Assembly: GCA_025055115.1 (NCBI GenBank)
Contig: JANWYJ010000025.1
Span: 31,261-95,260 of the forward strand
DNA from: Gemmata sp.
Lineage (GTDB): Bacteria; Planctomycetota; Planctomycetia; Gemmatales; Gemmataceae
Length of the DNA stretch: 64,000 nt
Direction of reading: 5' to 3'
Shown: positions 8,140-17,167 of the stretch, piece after piece
Layout: each line of letters begins with the position of its first letter
Position numbering within the stretch: position 1 is the first letter of the stretch
Notes under the pieces: generated by a model
The model's input: the letters and a program-made list of their open reading frames with translations, nothing else
Databases searched by the model: none
What the model was told of the DNA's origin: nothing
Made by a program: the position numbers and the translations under genes

Positions 8140-9450
8140 ATGTCGATTGTGCTGTCTGTCGCCGGTCAACTGACGGTCGCGGAAAAGCTGTCGCGGATCG
8201 CCGCCCGCGATTGGCTAGCGCGTGCGGCGGTGTGGTTCGAGAGCATCGGCGATGTGGTCCTCGAGGCTCGCGTGGGTCGCGATGCCGACGAGAAACCGGT
8301 GTTGCAAGTGGTTCTTCATCCGGCCGTGCCGCCGGTTGAAATCCGCTTGGGCGGCAGCGGCAAGCTCCGCGTCTGGGCCATCACCTGCCCGGCTGGTCCG
8401 GGTTATCACATGTACCTGTGCGATTTGTTGCGCCAGATGGCCGAAGATTTCGTCTTCACATGGATGGACGATGATTGTTTCGACCCGACGGGTTACTTCC
8501 ACACACGGCAGCGGCTCGTGTGTGAACAGCGTTTTCTCGACTGTCTGCGCGAACTGTGCGCGACAGCTCCGGCGACGTTGGGGCTGCCGCGGGATCACGG
8601 CTTCACTTACCCGGCGGAAGTGCTGACGCCTGTTGGCCCGCGAACGCGGGCGTGGTGTGCCGAGGTCGCGGCTGATCCGCTCCAAGGTCGCGATTTCTTC
8701 CCGTGGTGGAACCCACAACTCGACGCGGCGTTTTATCGCGGTCGGGCCTTGGTGCGGTTGTGGTGTGATTTCTTCTGGCGGCCGCCGTTGACTGAAGACG
8801 AAGGCGAACTGGCCGATCAAATCGCCAACGATCTGGCCAGCGCTTTCAAGCTCGATCCGGGCATTGAACTGCCGTGGGTGGAGTGGTTGGAATTGTTAGC
8901 TGCCATTGAGAACGACGCTGGTTTTTGCGTCACCCCCAAGGATCAGGTCTTAAGCATCGAGTTGTGGAAGCGTGCCGGACCGCCGCCGCCGGAGCCGGGC
9001 CGCTGCCGGATCGGTTATCGGCGCTGGCCGGTGCGGGTAGCGCTCGAAGGCGGTTGGCAGATCGAAGTTCCCGGCGAGCTGGCTCGGGAATGGAATCGGG
9101 AGGAACAAACCTGGACTGCTTGGGACCAGACGCGCACGGTATGGTTCCAAGTGTTGCGTTTCACCAAACGGGATGGTGAACCCCCTACGGCGGAGGAAGC
9201 TGCTGACGTTGGGCGTCGGAGTTTACCCGACGGCGAGCAGCTACCACCGGTGGTTCGTGCCGGCTTGCGCGGCGAAGCTGTCTTCGGTGTGGTGGAGGAG
9301 GATGGTCGGAAGTTGTGGCGGCTCAGTAGTGTGACCGGTGTGCGTGGGCAGCTGGCGGTCTGCAACGTCTACAGTGAAAAAGAAAGCGATCGCGATTGGG
9401 CCATCCGCACCTGGCATTCGCTGCAGCACAACCCGTCGCGCGATCTGTGA
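8140..9450 (+). CDS. Conserved-looking protein of unknown function (436 aa)
   Basis: I do not recognise a family. The ATG at 8140 is preferred over the TTG at 8131. The protein is acidic and rich in tryptophan, with no signal peptide or membrane segment. The middle (residues 70-230) holds WAITCPAGPGYHMYLCDLLRQ and FFPWWNPQLDAAFYRGRALVRLWCDFFWRPP. The C-terminal third looks like a separate beta-rich domain (CRIGYRRWPVRVALEGGWQIEVPGE followed by VWFQVLRFTKRDGE and WRLSSVTGVRGQLAVCNVY), ending in a helix. It is transcribed away from the SPFH-RT pair across the 853-bp spacer. Codon use matches its neighbours. A link to the RT system is possible but unsupported. Confidence 0.75.
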   Translation: MSIVLSVAGQLTVAEKLSRIAARDWLARAAVWFESIGDVVLEARVGRDADEKPVLQVVLHPAVPPVEIRLGGSGKLRVWAITCPAGPGYHMYLCDLLRQMAEDFVFTWMDDDCFDPTGYFHTRQRLVCEQRFLDCLRELCATAPATLGLPRDHGFTYPAEVLTPVGPRTRAWCAEVAADPLQGRDFFPWWNPQLDAAFYRGRALVRLWCDFFWRPPLTEDEGELADQIANDLASAFKLDPGIELPWVEWLELLAAIENDAGFCVTPKDQVLSIELWKRAGPPPPEPGRCRIGYRRWPVRVALEGGWQIEVPGELAREWNREEQTWTAWDQTRTVWFQVLRFTKRDGEPPTAEEAADVGRRSLPDGEQLPPVVRAGLRGEAVFGVVEEDGRKLWRLSSVTGVRGQLAVCNVYSEKESDRDWAIRTWHSLQHNPSRDL

Positions 9451-9460
9451 GCGCGGCGGT

Positions 9461-10294
9461 CTAGTCGGCCGAGGGGCGTGGGCGATGGCTCCAATGGGGC
9501 AGCGGGGGGCCTTTCACCACAACGCCTTTCTCGTGCCAACCCATGTAAGCGCGCACATCGCCACTGGTGTAGCGAAGTGTCAGCCCGCAGCGGCGGCGCG
9601 GGCTGGTGTTGGCGTCCGAGCCATGCAAAAGCAGGTCCGAGTGCAGCGCGGCTTCACCGGCTTTCAGTTCCACATACACCGGCTCTCCGTATTTCTCGAC
9701 TTCGGGCACGGTTTGGTTCAGGACGTTGGCTTCGTCGCTTTCGCTCAGTTTGTAGGTCAGATGACCGAGTCGATGGGTGCCGGGGATGTATTTCATGCAG
9801 GCGTTGCCGCGGTCGGCGTCGTCGATGGCCAGCCACACGGTGATGGCTTTGCTGGGGGTGAGTGGCCAATAGCTGGCGTCTTGATGCCAACTGACCGTTT
9901 TGCCATCGTGCGGCATTTTGCAGAAGAAGTGCGCACCCCACGCCACGACACTGTCGCCGAGCAAATCGGCAACGAGTGCCACGAGGCGCGGATGTGTCAG
10001 AATATCCCAAACCCGGCCATGACGCAGGTGTGCCGAGCTGATCGAGTAGCTGTCGTGGCCTTGTGCGAGGTATTGGGCCAGCAAGCGGTCGAAGTAGGCG
10101 CGTAGCTCGGTGATTTCGGCATCGTCGAAGATGCGAAAGGGCATGAGGTAGCCATCGCGGTTGAAGCGTTCGATGTCCGCGGTGGTTAGAACTTGCGGCG
10201 TGGGATTGACCGCGGGGTGAAACGACAAATCGCGTTCAATAGCCTCAAGCTCGTCGGTGGCAGGAATCGGTTGGAAGGTGGTCGGAGCCGTCAT
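9461..10294 (-). CDS. Phytanoyl-CoA dioxygenase (PhyH) family protein
   Basis: 277 residues from the ATG at 10294. Fe(II)/2-oxoglutarate dioxygenase ligands are visible: H137 and D139 in VSWHQDASYWPL, and distal H224 in LLLHGSDANTS with arginines just after (SPRRRCGLTLRY) for 2-oxoglutarate. FNRDGYLMPFRIFDDAE near residue 45 is the usual PhyH entry motif. Family members hydroxylate lipids, halogenate, or modify small secondary metabolites; the substrate cannot be read here. The reading frame stays open upstream to 10798, but that stretch overlaps the neighbouring gene in another frame and looks non-coding. The gene lies 50 bp downstream of the 142-residue unknown on the same strand. Confidence 0.88.
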   Translation of the reverse strand: MTAPTTFQPIPATDELEAIERDLSFHPAVNPTPQVLTTADIERFNRDGYLMPFRIFDDAEITELRAYFDRLLAQYLAQGHDSYSISSAHLRHGRVWDILTHPRLVALVADLLGDSVVAWGAHFFCKMPHDGKTVSWHQDASYWPLTPSKAITVWLAIDDADRGNACMKYIPGTHRLGHLTYKLSESDEANVLNQTVPEVEKYGEPVYVELKAGEAALHSDLLLHGSDANTSPRRRCGLTLRYTSGDVRAYMGWHEKGVVVKGPPLPHWSHRPRPSAD

Positions 10295-10344
10295 GGTTAG
10301 CTGAGTGCGGATGCGGGGGGAGGTTAGCCGGGGTTCACCCCAAG

Positions 10345-10773
10345 TTACGATCGGGATTGGAGTTCTTGCCAGAACAGGTCGCGGCCTGCGGCGTAGATTT
10401 CGCTGGCGCGGAAGTCGAAGACCTTTGCCACTTCGCTCGATTCTAGCCCGACGGAATCGAAGGCGACATAAAAGAGTCCGTTCAGGTAACTGATGCGGGC
10501 ATCGCTGATCTTTACCTTGGGTTGCTGGGGTCGCATCTGGAAGCGGAATTCCGCCACGCCTTCCAGAACTATCCGCAGGCGTAACGGACGCGGAGGTTGG
10601 CCAAGGTCCGTAATCGCCTCCCGAGCGCGGATGCGGAATTCGACGGCTACCGTCCGCGGTCCACGATGGCGGATTTTGACGCTTTGCAACGCACCACCCA
10701 GCAGTCGGTGTGTGCGCACGAATTTCGCCAATTCGTGCGGCTCCAGACGGGTCAATTCCGACATATTGCGCAT
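10345..10773 (-). CDS. Small conserved-looking protein of unknown function (142 aa)
   Basis: No family recognised. The protein begins MRNMSELTRLEPHELAKFVRTH, a short helical N-terminus, followed by alternating beta strands (SVKIRHRGPRTVAVEFRIRA, LRLRIVLEGVAEFRFQMRP, ISYLNGLFYVAFDS) and a C-terminal helix. There is no signal peptide or membrane segment. Start could be 10773 or 10764. It is upstream of the PhyH gene on the same strand with a 50-bp gap, so the two may form an operon. The strand pattern looks like a small beta-sandwich or immunity-size domain, but this is only an impression. Confidence 0.65.
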   Translation of the reverse strand: MRNMSELTRLEPHELAKFVRTHRLLGGALQSVKIRHRGPRTVAVEFRIRAREAITDLGQPPRPLRLRIVLEGVAEFRFQMRPQQPKVKISDARISYLNGLFYVAFDSVGLESSEVAKVFDFRASEIYAAGRDLFWQELQSRS

Positions 10774-10948
10774 CCCGGGTTATCGCAGTCTTGTCCACCG
10801 CGACTCTTCCTATTCTACCGCAGGCGCGGCCCTCAGCCCACGCCCAGGTTCGACGTTCTAGAGGGAGCGCCGAGAGGCCCCTTCCAGTATCATCACCACA
10901 TCGGTAAACTTTCTGGAAGATTCGTCCTGCCGTTGTGAGCGTCCCGCC

Positions 10949-12664
10949 ATGATCCGCCTATCGTGTTGGTTTGTCCTGATCGTGTCGTTGGTTGTGCCAA
11001 GCACAGGGGTGATGGCGCAGCCACGCCCCGTGGCCCCGCCCCCGCGTACCAAAGACACGGCAAACGCCCCTCCTGCCGCGGGTCCCAAGCTCCCACTGAC
11101 CGGATTGACCATCGCCAAGCCCATGTTCGACGCCTGCATCTACCATTACCCGGTCAGTACCCAAAGCGCACAGTGTCAAGCTTTCGTCGATCAGGGTTTG
11201 GGAATGTACTACTCGTATGTATGGATCGAAGCGGCCCGGGCCTTTGAAACCGCTCTTCAGCACGACCCCGAGTGTGCCTACGCATGGCTGATGCTGCACC
11301 GCTCCCTGGAGAAATGGGGGCGAACCGGCAACGTAGTTGCTCCCCCTGGGCCGCTGACGGCGCTGGTGGGCGGCGCGATTGCTGCCCCACTGCCGGACAC
11401 CGTCGGCAAGAACGCCCGCGACTATGCCTTGGAACGCGCGCGACAGCTCATGCCCAAAGCCAACGCCCGCGAGCAACTTCTGATCCAATCACGCTTACAA
11501 GAAAAAGGTCTGTGGCCGAATGTCGCTGCCGCCGAGCGGATCAAAAAAGCCCAGCAATCCCTCGACGAACTGCTGATGCTCTATGACGACGACGAAGAAG
11601 GCTGGTTCTGGCGGGCGCAACTGGCCCGCAGCGATGGCCCGAACGCTTCCGCGGTGTTCTACAAAGCCCTGCTGAAGGTGAACCCCTTGCATCCAGGGGC
11701 GAATCACGAGTTGGTTCACTTCTACGAAAACATCCGCCGCCCGGCGTTGGGCTGGCCGTACGCGGAGAACTACATCCAATCGTCCCCCGGCATTCCCCAT
11801 GCCTTCCACATGCAAGCCCACCTGGGCATGCGCATTGGCAAGTGGGGTGTCACCACCGACTGGAGCTGGCGGGCCATCGAACTGCAACGCGAATACCACG
11901 CTTATCAAGGGGTCACACCGGGGGAAGACCATCAGTTCAATCACCACATGGAAACCCTCACGCGCAGTTTGGTTCACGATGGTCGCTTTGCCGAAGCTCG
12001 GTACATACGATCACTGGCAGAAGGCTACAAGTACAGCTACCGGCCCGAATGGCTGCGGATGGCCATCACCCAACAGGATTGGGCCGAAGCCCAACGGCTG
12101 GTAGAACAATTCCGCCGCACCGATAAAGCCGCAGGAGCGTACTACGCGGCCCTGGTGGCGCTAGAAAAAGGCGACTCCGACCAGGCCGGACGCGAAGTCG
12201 ATACCCTCCGCCAACTGCAACAGACCAAAAAAAACGACCGCACCCTCGAACGCCGCCTCTGGGAAGTGCAGGGCCGCTACCTGTGCCAACGCGGCGATAG
12301 CGAAGCCGGGCTGAAGCTTCTCAAGAAACTCGTGGATGCCACCAAAAACGACTTCAGCCACCACGCCTGGGGTAATGGCGCGGTGTACATGGAATCGTGG
12401 GGCCTGGCGGCGCTGGAAGCCGGTGACGCCGAAGTAGCCGCGGAGGCCTTCCAAGAAGCCCTCGCCCACGATGCCGGCAGCGTCCGCGGCGCGCTGGGCA
12501 TGTGGGCCGTATGCGAACGCCTGGGTCGTACCGAAGAGGCCGCCCGCTACATGAAACTGGCCCAGCGAGTGTGGGCCAAGGCCGACCCGAAAGACTTCGC
12601 CCGCCTGCAATCCCACATTGCCCAACGTGCCGCCAACATTAGCGTCGGCCCCCAACGACCATGA
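10949..12664 (+). CDS. Secreted TPR-repeat protein
   Basis: 571 residues with a clear signal peptide (MIRLSCWFVLIVSLVVPSTGVMAQ). It contains a series of TPR-like helical hairpins, e.g. GLGMYYSYVWIEAARAFETA near residue 85, WLRMAITQQDWAEAQRLVE, WGLAALEAGDAEVAAEAFQE and LGMWAVCERLGRTEEAARYM. Histidines cluster in the middle (NHELVHFYEN, HAFHMQAHLGMRIG, HHMETL). Similar periplasmic TPR proteins in planctomycetes have no defined function; scaffolding or enzyme partnering is likely. Its stop overlaps an ATG of the next frame (ATGA at 12661-12664) and the thioredoxin-like gene follows closely, so co-transcription is expected. Confidence 0.85.
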   Translation: MIRLSCWFVLIVSLVVPSTGVMAQPRPVAPPPRTKDTANAPPAAGPKLPLTGLTIAKPMFDACIYHYPVSTQSAQCQAFVDQGLGMYYSYVWIEAARAFETALQHDPECAYAWLMLHRSLEKWGRTGNVVAPPGPLTALVGGAIAAPLPDTVGKNARDYALERARQLMPKANAREQLLIQSRLQEKGLWPNVAAAERIKKAQQSLDELLMLYDDDEEGWFWRAQLARSDGPNASAVFYKALLKVNPLHPGANHELVHFYENIRRPALGWPYAENYIQSSPGIPHAFHMQAHLGMRIGKWGVTTDWSWRAIELQREYHAYQGVTPGEDHQFNHHMETLTRSLVHDGRFAEARYIRSLAEGYKYSYRPEWLRMAITQQDWAEAQRLVEQFRRTDKAAGAYYAALVALEKGDSDQAGREVDTLRQLQQTKKNDRTLERRLWEVQGRYLCQRGDSEAGLKLLKKLVDATKNDFSHHAWGNGAVYMESWGLAALEAGDAEVAAEAFQEALAHDAGSVRGALGMWAVCERLGRTEEAARYMKLAQRVWAKADPKDFARLQSHIAQRAANISVGPQRP

Positions 12665-12768
12665 CGCCCGACGATCAACTGGCTCGTCAGCCACCGTTTC
12701 AACTGCCGCTGGTCACCCAGACCAACGCACAACAGGAAAACGCACCGATGGTTGCTCCCGAGGTCATC

Positions 12769-13329
12769 ATGAAAGGCACTCTGTTAGGTTGGATTTTCAC
12801 CCTGGGTCTGCTGTGTTCGGCGGTGGCCGCGGCCGAACCGTGCCACTCCGGTCTACCCGTGGGCCAGCGGCCCGGGCCGTATAGCTTCCTCGTGGCTACC
12901 GGCCCGCAACGCGGCCAACAGACCTGCTACATCTGCGAACAACACGACGAGAACAAACCCGGCGTTATAGTGTTCGCCCGTTCACTGAATTCTACACTCG
13001 GCAAACTCCTGAGTCAACTCGAATCGGCGCTCCAGCCACACAAAAATTCCGGATGCAAAGTGTGGATGACGTTGCTGACCGACAAGGCCGATCTTGACGC
13101 GCTGGCCAAATGGGCGCAACAGCAGGGGCTGAAAGCGTGCCCGGTGGGGGTGTTCGAGGATGCCGATGGTCCGCCCTCGTACAAGCTCAACAAAGAAGCC
13201 GACGTGACGGTGATTTTCTTCACCCAGCAGAAGGTGGTAGCGAATTTCGCCTTCCGCCCTGGGGAACTCGATGCAACCGCGATCGAAACTGTGATGAAAT
13301 CCGTGCCGCGGTTGTTTGACAAGAAATGA
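12769..13329 (+). CDS. Secreted thioredoxin-fold-like protein
   Basis: The ATG at 12769 gives a signal peptide MKGTLLGWIFTLGLLCSAVAAA and has a GAGG ribosome-binding site at 12760-12763, so it is preferred over the in-frame ATG at 12661 that overlaps the TPR stop. The mature protein has QQTCYICEQ (a CxxC motif), then KPGVIVFARSL, VWMTLLTDKADLDALAKWA and VTVIFFTQQKVVANFAF, a strand/helix order consistent with a thioredoxin fold. It is probably periplasmic. Planctomycete genomes have many such short proteins without known substrate. Its stop overlaps the start of the hydrolase gene (ATGATG), indicating coupling. Confidence 0.75.
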   Translation: MKGTLLGWIFTLGLLCSAVAAAEPCHSGLPVGQRPGPYSFLVATGPQRGQQTCYICEQHDENKPGVIVFARSLNSTLGKLLSQLESALQPHKNSGCKVWMTLLTDKADLDALAKWAQQQGLKACPVGVFEDADGPPSYKLNKEADVTVIFFTQQKVVANFAFRPGELDATAIETVMKSVPRLFDKK

Positions 13330-14237
13330 TGGCTTCGGCAGTGAACACCCTCTGTGGTTTGTCGTTACGACCGGACGTGACCGACACCTTCTGTCACGAA
13401 GCACTGACGGCCTTCGATCGTTACGCGGTTGCCGATAGCTTTACGACCCGTCGCTATCGCCTGCGCTATGTGGTGTGGAGTCGCCCTGCCATCCGAGGCC
13501 ATGTGCCCCTGGTGATAATTCACGGGTTGGCCGACGCCGCCCGTGGCTTGGCGATGGTGATGTATCGCTTGGTCGAACAGATGCCGTGCATTGCCTATGA
13601 ATTGCCCAACGGGCTTGACGACGGCGCTTCCCTCGGATCGTACCGCCACCAGCACTATGTGGATGATCTGGTGGCACTCCTCGATCATCTGAAGGTCGAT
13701 CGCGTGGTGCTGATGGGTTCGTCGTTTGGCACAACGATTGCGCTGGCGGCCTTGGCCCAGTATCCGCAGCGTTTTCCCGCGGGTGTGCTGAAAAGTGCTT
13801 TTGCGTATCGGCCGCTGCGCTGGTATGAGCGACTGGGGGCACGACAAGGCCGCTATTGGTCGGGTCGGCTGTGCGAGTTACCCTGGCGCCAGTTCGCGTT
13901 GCGCTGGGCAGACCCGGCGACGTGGGCGGGTTGTTCCCCGTTGGCCCGGCAACTGTTTTTGTACTGCAACGGCCAAACGCCGATTCGTGCCGCCTGCCGT
14001 CGTGCCCTACTGCTGGACCGACTCGACCTTCGCCCATTGCTGAAGGCCATCCGAACACCGATTCTGCTGATTGGCGGCGACCGCGACGGCATTGTGCCGC
14101 GTCGCTATGAAGCAGTATTGGAAGCCGGCTTGCCCGATGTGCGGCGGGTGGAATTGGCCGACTGCGGCCATTACCCGCAGTACACGCACCCGATCGCCAC
14201 AGCCCACGCGATACGGACGTTTCTGCAAAAGGGTTAA
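13326..14237 (+). CDS. Alpha/beta hydrolase
   Basis: 303 residues with the alpha/beta hydrolase pattern: oxyanion region LVIIHGLAD, nucleophile elbow MGSSFGTT (GxSxG), acid in IGGDRDGIV and histidine in DCGHYPQYTHP. There is no signal peptide. The start may be 13326 or the next ATG at 13329; the first overlaps the upstream TGA. It ends convergently with pdxA, the two stops sharing TTAA. Substrate cannot be predicted; esterase, lipase or C-C hydrolase are all possible. Confidence 0.85.
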   Translation: MMASAVNTLCGLSLRPDVTDTFCHEALTAFDRYAVADSFTTRRYRLRYVVWSRPAIRGHVPLVIIHGLADAARGLAMVMYRLVEQMPCIAYELPNGLDDGASLGSYRHQHYVDDLVALLDHLKVDRVVLMGSSFGTTIALAALAQYPQRFPAGVLKSAFAYRPLRWYERLGARQGRYWSGRLCELPWRQFALRWADPATWAGCSPLARQLFLYCNGQTPIRAACRRALLLDRLDLRPLLKAIRTPILLIGGDRDGIVPRRYEAVLEAGLPDVRRVELADCGHYPQYTHPIATAHAIRTFLQKG

Positions 14238-15262
14238 TCTCCAGACGCCGCCAGACGGGCTGCCAGCTGCACGGCATGGACGAAACTGGAGACATCGGCC
14301 CGGCCTTTCCAGGCGATGTCGAACGCTGTACCGTGATCGACGCTGGTGCGGATGATGGGCAAACCCAAGGTGACGTTGACGGCTTCGTCAAACGCCAGGG
14401 TTTTGAGGGGGATCAGACCTTGGTCGTGGTACATGCACACATACGCATCGCACTGCGTCCGGTATTTGGGCAGAAAGGCAGTATCGGGGGGCAGCGGTCC
14501 TTGCACGTCGATACCCTCGGCGCGTGCGGCGGCAATCGCCGGGGCGATGAAACGTTCTTCTTCTCCTTGCCCGAACAGGCCATGTTCGCCGGCGTGCGGG
14601 TTGAGGCCACAGACGAGTAACCGGGGTTGGCGGCCGCGGATGCGGTGCAGGGCGTCGGCGGTCAGTTCGATCGTTGTCAGGATGCGTTCTACGCTCAGTA
14701 ACTCAGGCACTTCGCGATAGCCCACATGAGCCGTCACCAGGCTACAAGTGATGGTTGGCGACGTCAGCATCATGCACCACTGTTGGCTTCCGGTCCGGTG
14801 GGCGAGAATTTCGGTATGACCTGGAAAGGGGATTCCTGCGGCGTGAAGGGCTTCTTTGTGAATCGGTCCGGTGGCGATAGCATCGACGCGATCGGCCAAG
14901 GCTTCATCAATCGCCCAAAGGATGAAGTCGTAAGCCGCGCGACCGCAGGCTGCGGAGACCACCCCAGGTTCGACGGCCGCCGCCGGCAGGCTCGGCACGT
15001 CGATGACGGTTGCTTGCGCGATGGTACGCCACACGTCGGGCCACTGTTGTGCAGGCAGTATCCGCGGCACTGTAGGCCACTGGAGTTGCGCGGCTACCCG
15101 GGCTAGCACGCCCGCATTACCGACCACCACAGGAATGCAGAGCGACGTGAGGCGTTCGTCGCGGAGTAGCTGCAAGCACAATTCCGGCCCGATCCCGGCG
15201 GGATCGCCCATGGTGATGGCGATGCGCGGTAATCGACGCTGACGCTGCTCAAGTGCCGTCAC
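14234..15262 (-). CDS. pdxA: 4-hydroxythreonine-4-phosphate dehydrogenase PdxA
   Basis: 342 residues, typical PdxA length. Motifs: RIAITMGDPAGIGPE at the N-terminus, HKEALHAAGIPFPGHTEIL with metal-binding His, GLNPHAGEHGLFG, and MYHDQGLIPLKTLAF followed by IIRTSVDHGTAFDIAWKG. It oxidises 4-phosphohydroxy-L-threonine in the DXP-dependent pathway to pyridoxal phosphate in the cytoplasm. It begins with GTG at 15262, preceded by GGAG eight bases upstream; the next ATG would remove the first strand. It overlaps the hydrolase gene by four bases tail to tail. PdxA-like paralogues acting on other substrates exist, so the pathway role is likely but not certain. Confidence 0.93.
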   Translation of the reverse strand: MTALEQRQRRLPRIAITMGDPAGIGPELCLQLLRDERLTSLCIPVVVGNAGVLARVAAQLQWPTVPRILPAQQWPDVWRTIAQATVIDVPSLPAAAVEPGVVSAACGRAAYDFILWAIDEALADRVDAIATGPIHKEALHAAGIPFPGHTEILAHRTGSQQWCMMLTSPTITCSLVTAHVGYREVPELLSVERILTTIELTADALHRIRGRQPRLLVCGLNPHAGEHGLFGQGEEERFIAPAIAAARAEGIDVQGPLPPDTAFLPKYRTQCDAYVCMYHDQGLIPLKTLAFDEAVNVTLGLPIIRTSVDHGTAFDIAWKGRADVSSFVHAVQLAARLAASGD

Positions 15263-15425
15263 GAATCATACTCCATGTATCATGGGGGGCGTTATTGGGG
15301 GCGTATTTGGGAATGTCGGTGGGTAGTACCCGACCGCAAGTGCAATCCAGGTCATCCTCCAGGTATCGTAGCCCCGACGATTTTGCTAGCGAGTTGTGGC
15401 TGGGCCGGCGCGGGGGCTGGGGTTG

Positions 15426-16868
15426 TTATTCGTTCGATCGACGTTGGGGGGGCTGGCGGTAATCGAGCGGCGGTTTTTGGTCTTTTTCGAGCAGAGGGGT
15501 GTATTTCCGTCCGTCGAGTCGCTGGGTGTGTTCGGCTTTGGCGGCGGCGCGGAGTTTGTCATCGGTGAACAGGTCGTAGGCGGTGGCGGCGAGGGTGCGG
15601 GCGGCGAGGTTCATCCCTTTCTTGCCGATGGTGGTGCCACCACACGCGACCGCTTGCCATGAGTGCCCCGGCGTGCCGGGAACCCAACAGGCGGTGCTGA
15701 AGCCGGCGACTGGCGTGACCCACGAGACATCGCCGACATCAGTACTACCGCCGCCGGTTTTCCCGGAGTTATCGAAGACTTTGGTGATTTCATCCAGCGG
15801 TGGGGCTTTGTCGGGGAAGGTTTCGCGGAGGCGGAGGGCGAATGCCATTTCGTCGTCGTCGTAGCGGAGGTCGTTGAGGGCGGTGAGATTTTTGCGCACA
15901 GCTTCGGCGAGCGGGCGGTTGGGCAAAAGTTCCATCGTGCCGCCGAGGTAAACGACTTCGAGGCGGGTTTCGGTGGCTAGCGCCGCTCCTTGGGCGCATT
16001 TGAGCAGGCGCGGATAGAGTTTCTGCACTATTTCGGCTTTGGGATGGCGCACGTAGAAGAAGCCTTCGGCGAATTCAGGCACCACATTGGCCGCCCCGCC
16101 ACCGCTGGTGATGGTATGGTGCAAACGTGTGCCTTCGGGGGTGTGTTCCCGCAATAGCTCGACGGCATGCATCGTCAGCACCAGGGCATCGAGGGCACTG
16201 CGGCCTTTCTCAGGCGAGCCGGAGGCATGGGCGGCGATACCGTGGAAGCGGAATTTCACGGCGATGCGTGCCAGGCAACTGGCGTCGCCGGCGGCATTTC
16301 GTGAGCTGGGGTGCCAGTGCAGCACGGCGTCGCAATCGTCGAAAAGCCCTGCGCGGGCCATGAACGCTTTGGCGGCTCCGCCTTCTTCCGCGGGGCACAT
16401 GTAGAAACGGATCGTGCCTTTCAACTGGCCGGCGTGGATTTGTTCGGCGATGGCGATCGCCGCCGCAAGCGACGCCACTCCAAAAAGATGGTGCCCACAC
16501 GCATGGCCGTAGCCGTTGCCGTCGCGACGCGGTTGGCGGAAGGGCACGGCTTCTTGCGCCAGTTCGGGGAGGGCATCGAATTCCCCCAGAATGCCAATGA
16601 TGGGCTGGCCCTGACCCGCCTCCGCGATGAAGGCCGTCGGGATGTCGGCCACCCCCTTCTTCACCTTCATCCCAGCTTTTTCCGCGATCGCGATGAGGGC
16701 GGCACACGACTTCTTCTCCTGATAACCGGGTTCGGCCCAGTCCCAGATTTTCAACGCTGTCGGCCATGCGGCATCGGCCTGCGTGCTGGCCGATTTGATC
16801 GCTGCATCCTTCTGACCATAAGCCCTTACGGGAAGCACTAGCAGCGTAATGGCAACGAAGAAACGCAT
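15426..16868 (-). CDS. Secreted M20-family amidohydrolase (AbgB/p-aminobenzoyl-glutamate hydrolase-like)
   Basis: The ATG at 16868 gives the signal peptide MRFFVAITLLVLPVRAYGQ; the frame stays open to 16925. The M20 features are GILGEFDALPELAQ, GNGYGHACGHHLFG (metal-binding His), YMCPAEEGGAAKAFM (catalytic Glu), VLHWHPSS, HGIAAHASGSPEKGRSALDA (dimerisation domain), and GGSTDVGDVSWVTP and VPGTPGHSWQAVACGG near the end. This matches the AbgB branch that hydrolyses N-acyl amino-acid conjugates. Export suggests peptide or amide turnover outside the cytoplasm. It stands alone between pdxA and thrS. Confidence 0.88.
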   Translation of the reverse strand: MRFFVAITLLVLPVRAYGQKDAAIKSASTQADAAWPTALKIWDWAEPGYQEKKSCAALIAIAEKAGMKVKKGVADIPTAFIAEAGQGQPIIGILGEFDALPELAQEAVPFRQPRRDGNGYGHACGHHLFGVASLAAAIAIAEQIHAGQLKGTIRFYMCPAEEGGAAKAFMARAGLFDDCDAVLHWHPSSRNAAGDASCLARIAVKFRFHGIAAHASGSPEKGRSALDALVLTMHAVELLREHTPEGTRLHHTITSGGGAANVVPEFAEGFFYVRHPKAEIVQKLYPRLLKCAQGAALATETRLEVVYLGGTMELLPNRPLAEAVRKNLTALNDLRYDDDEMAFALRLRETFPDKAPPLDEITKVFDNSGKTGGGSTDVGDVSWVTPVAGFSTACWVPGTPGHSWQAVACGGTTIGKKGMNLAARTLAATAYDLFTDDKLRAAAKAEHTQRLDGRKYTPLLEKDQKPPLDYRQPPQRRSNE

Positions 16869-17167
16869 AAAAGTTCTCGGTGGAGTTGGGGGACGGTTGT
16901 TGTGGGAAGCGGCCTTTTCGGGCAAATCCCGTTACGGCCGAAGTCACTGCGGGTGTACGCGTCTGGATTGATTGTCGTCCAAAACCTTGAACGCGGAAAG
17001 TCGAATTCGTTTCGCGGGATGAGTCGCCAGGCTGTGGGCGAGTTCAGGGGCTTGGTCGCCGGGCGGCGGCTGCCGGGGGGCATGCGGCCTACTATGTTGA
17101 AAGAGGGTGTGGGAGGTTGCATCTGTAGGTATGCGTGCCACACACCCGCGTTACAGGATACCATCTC

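Noticed and set aside
10295..10798. N-terminal extension of the PhyH protein
   Set aside because: It overlaps the 142-residue gene in another frame, has no PhyH similarity and a low-complexity Arg/Pro composition.
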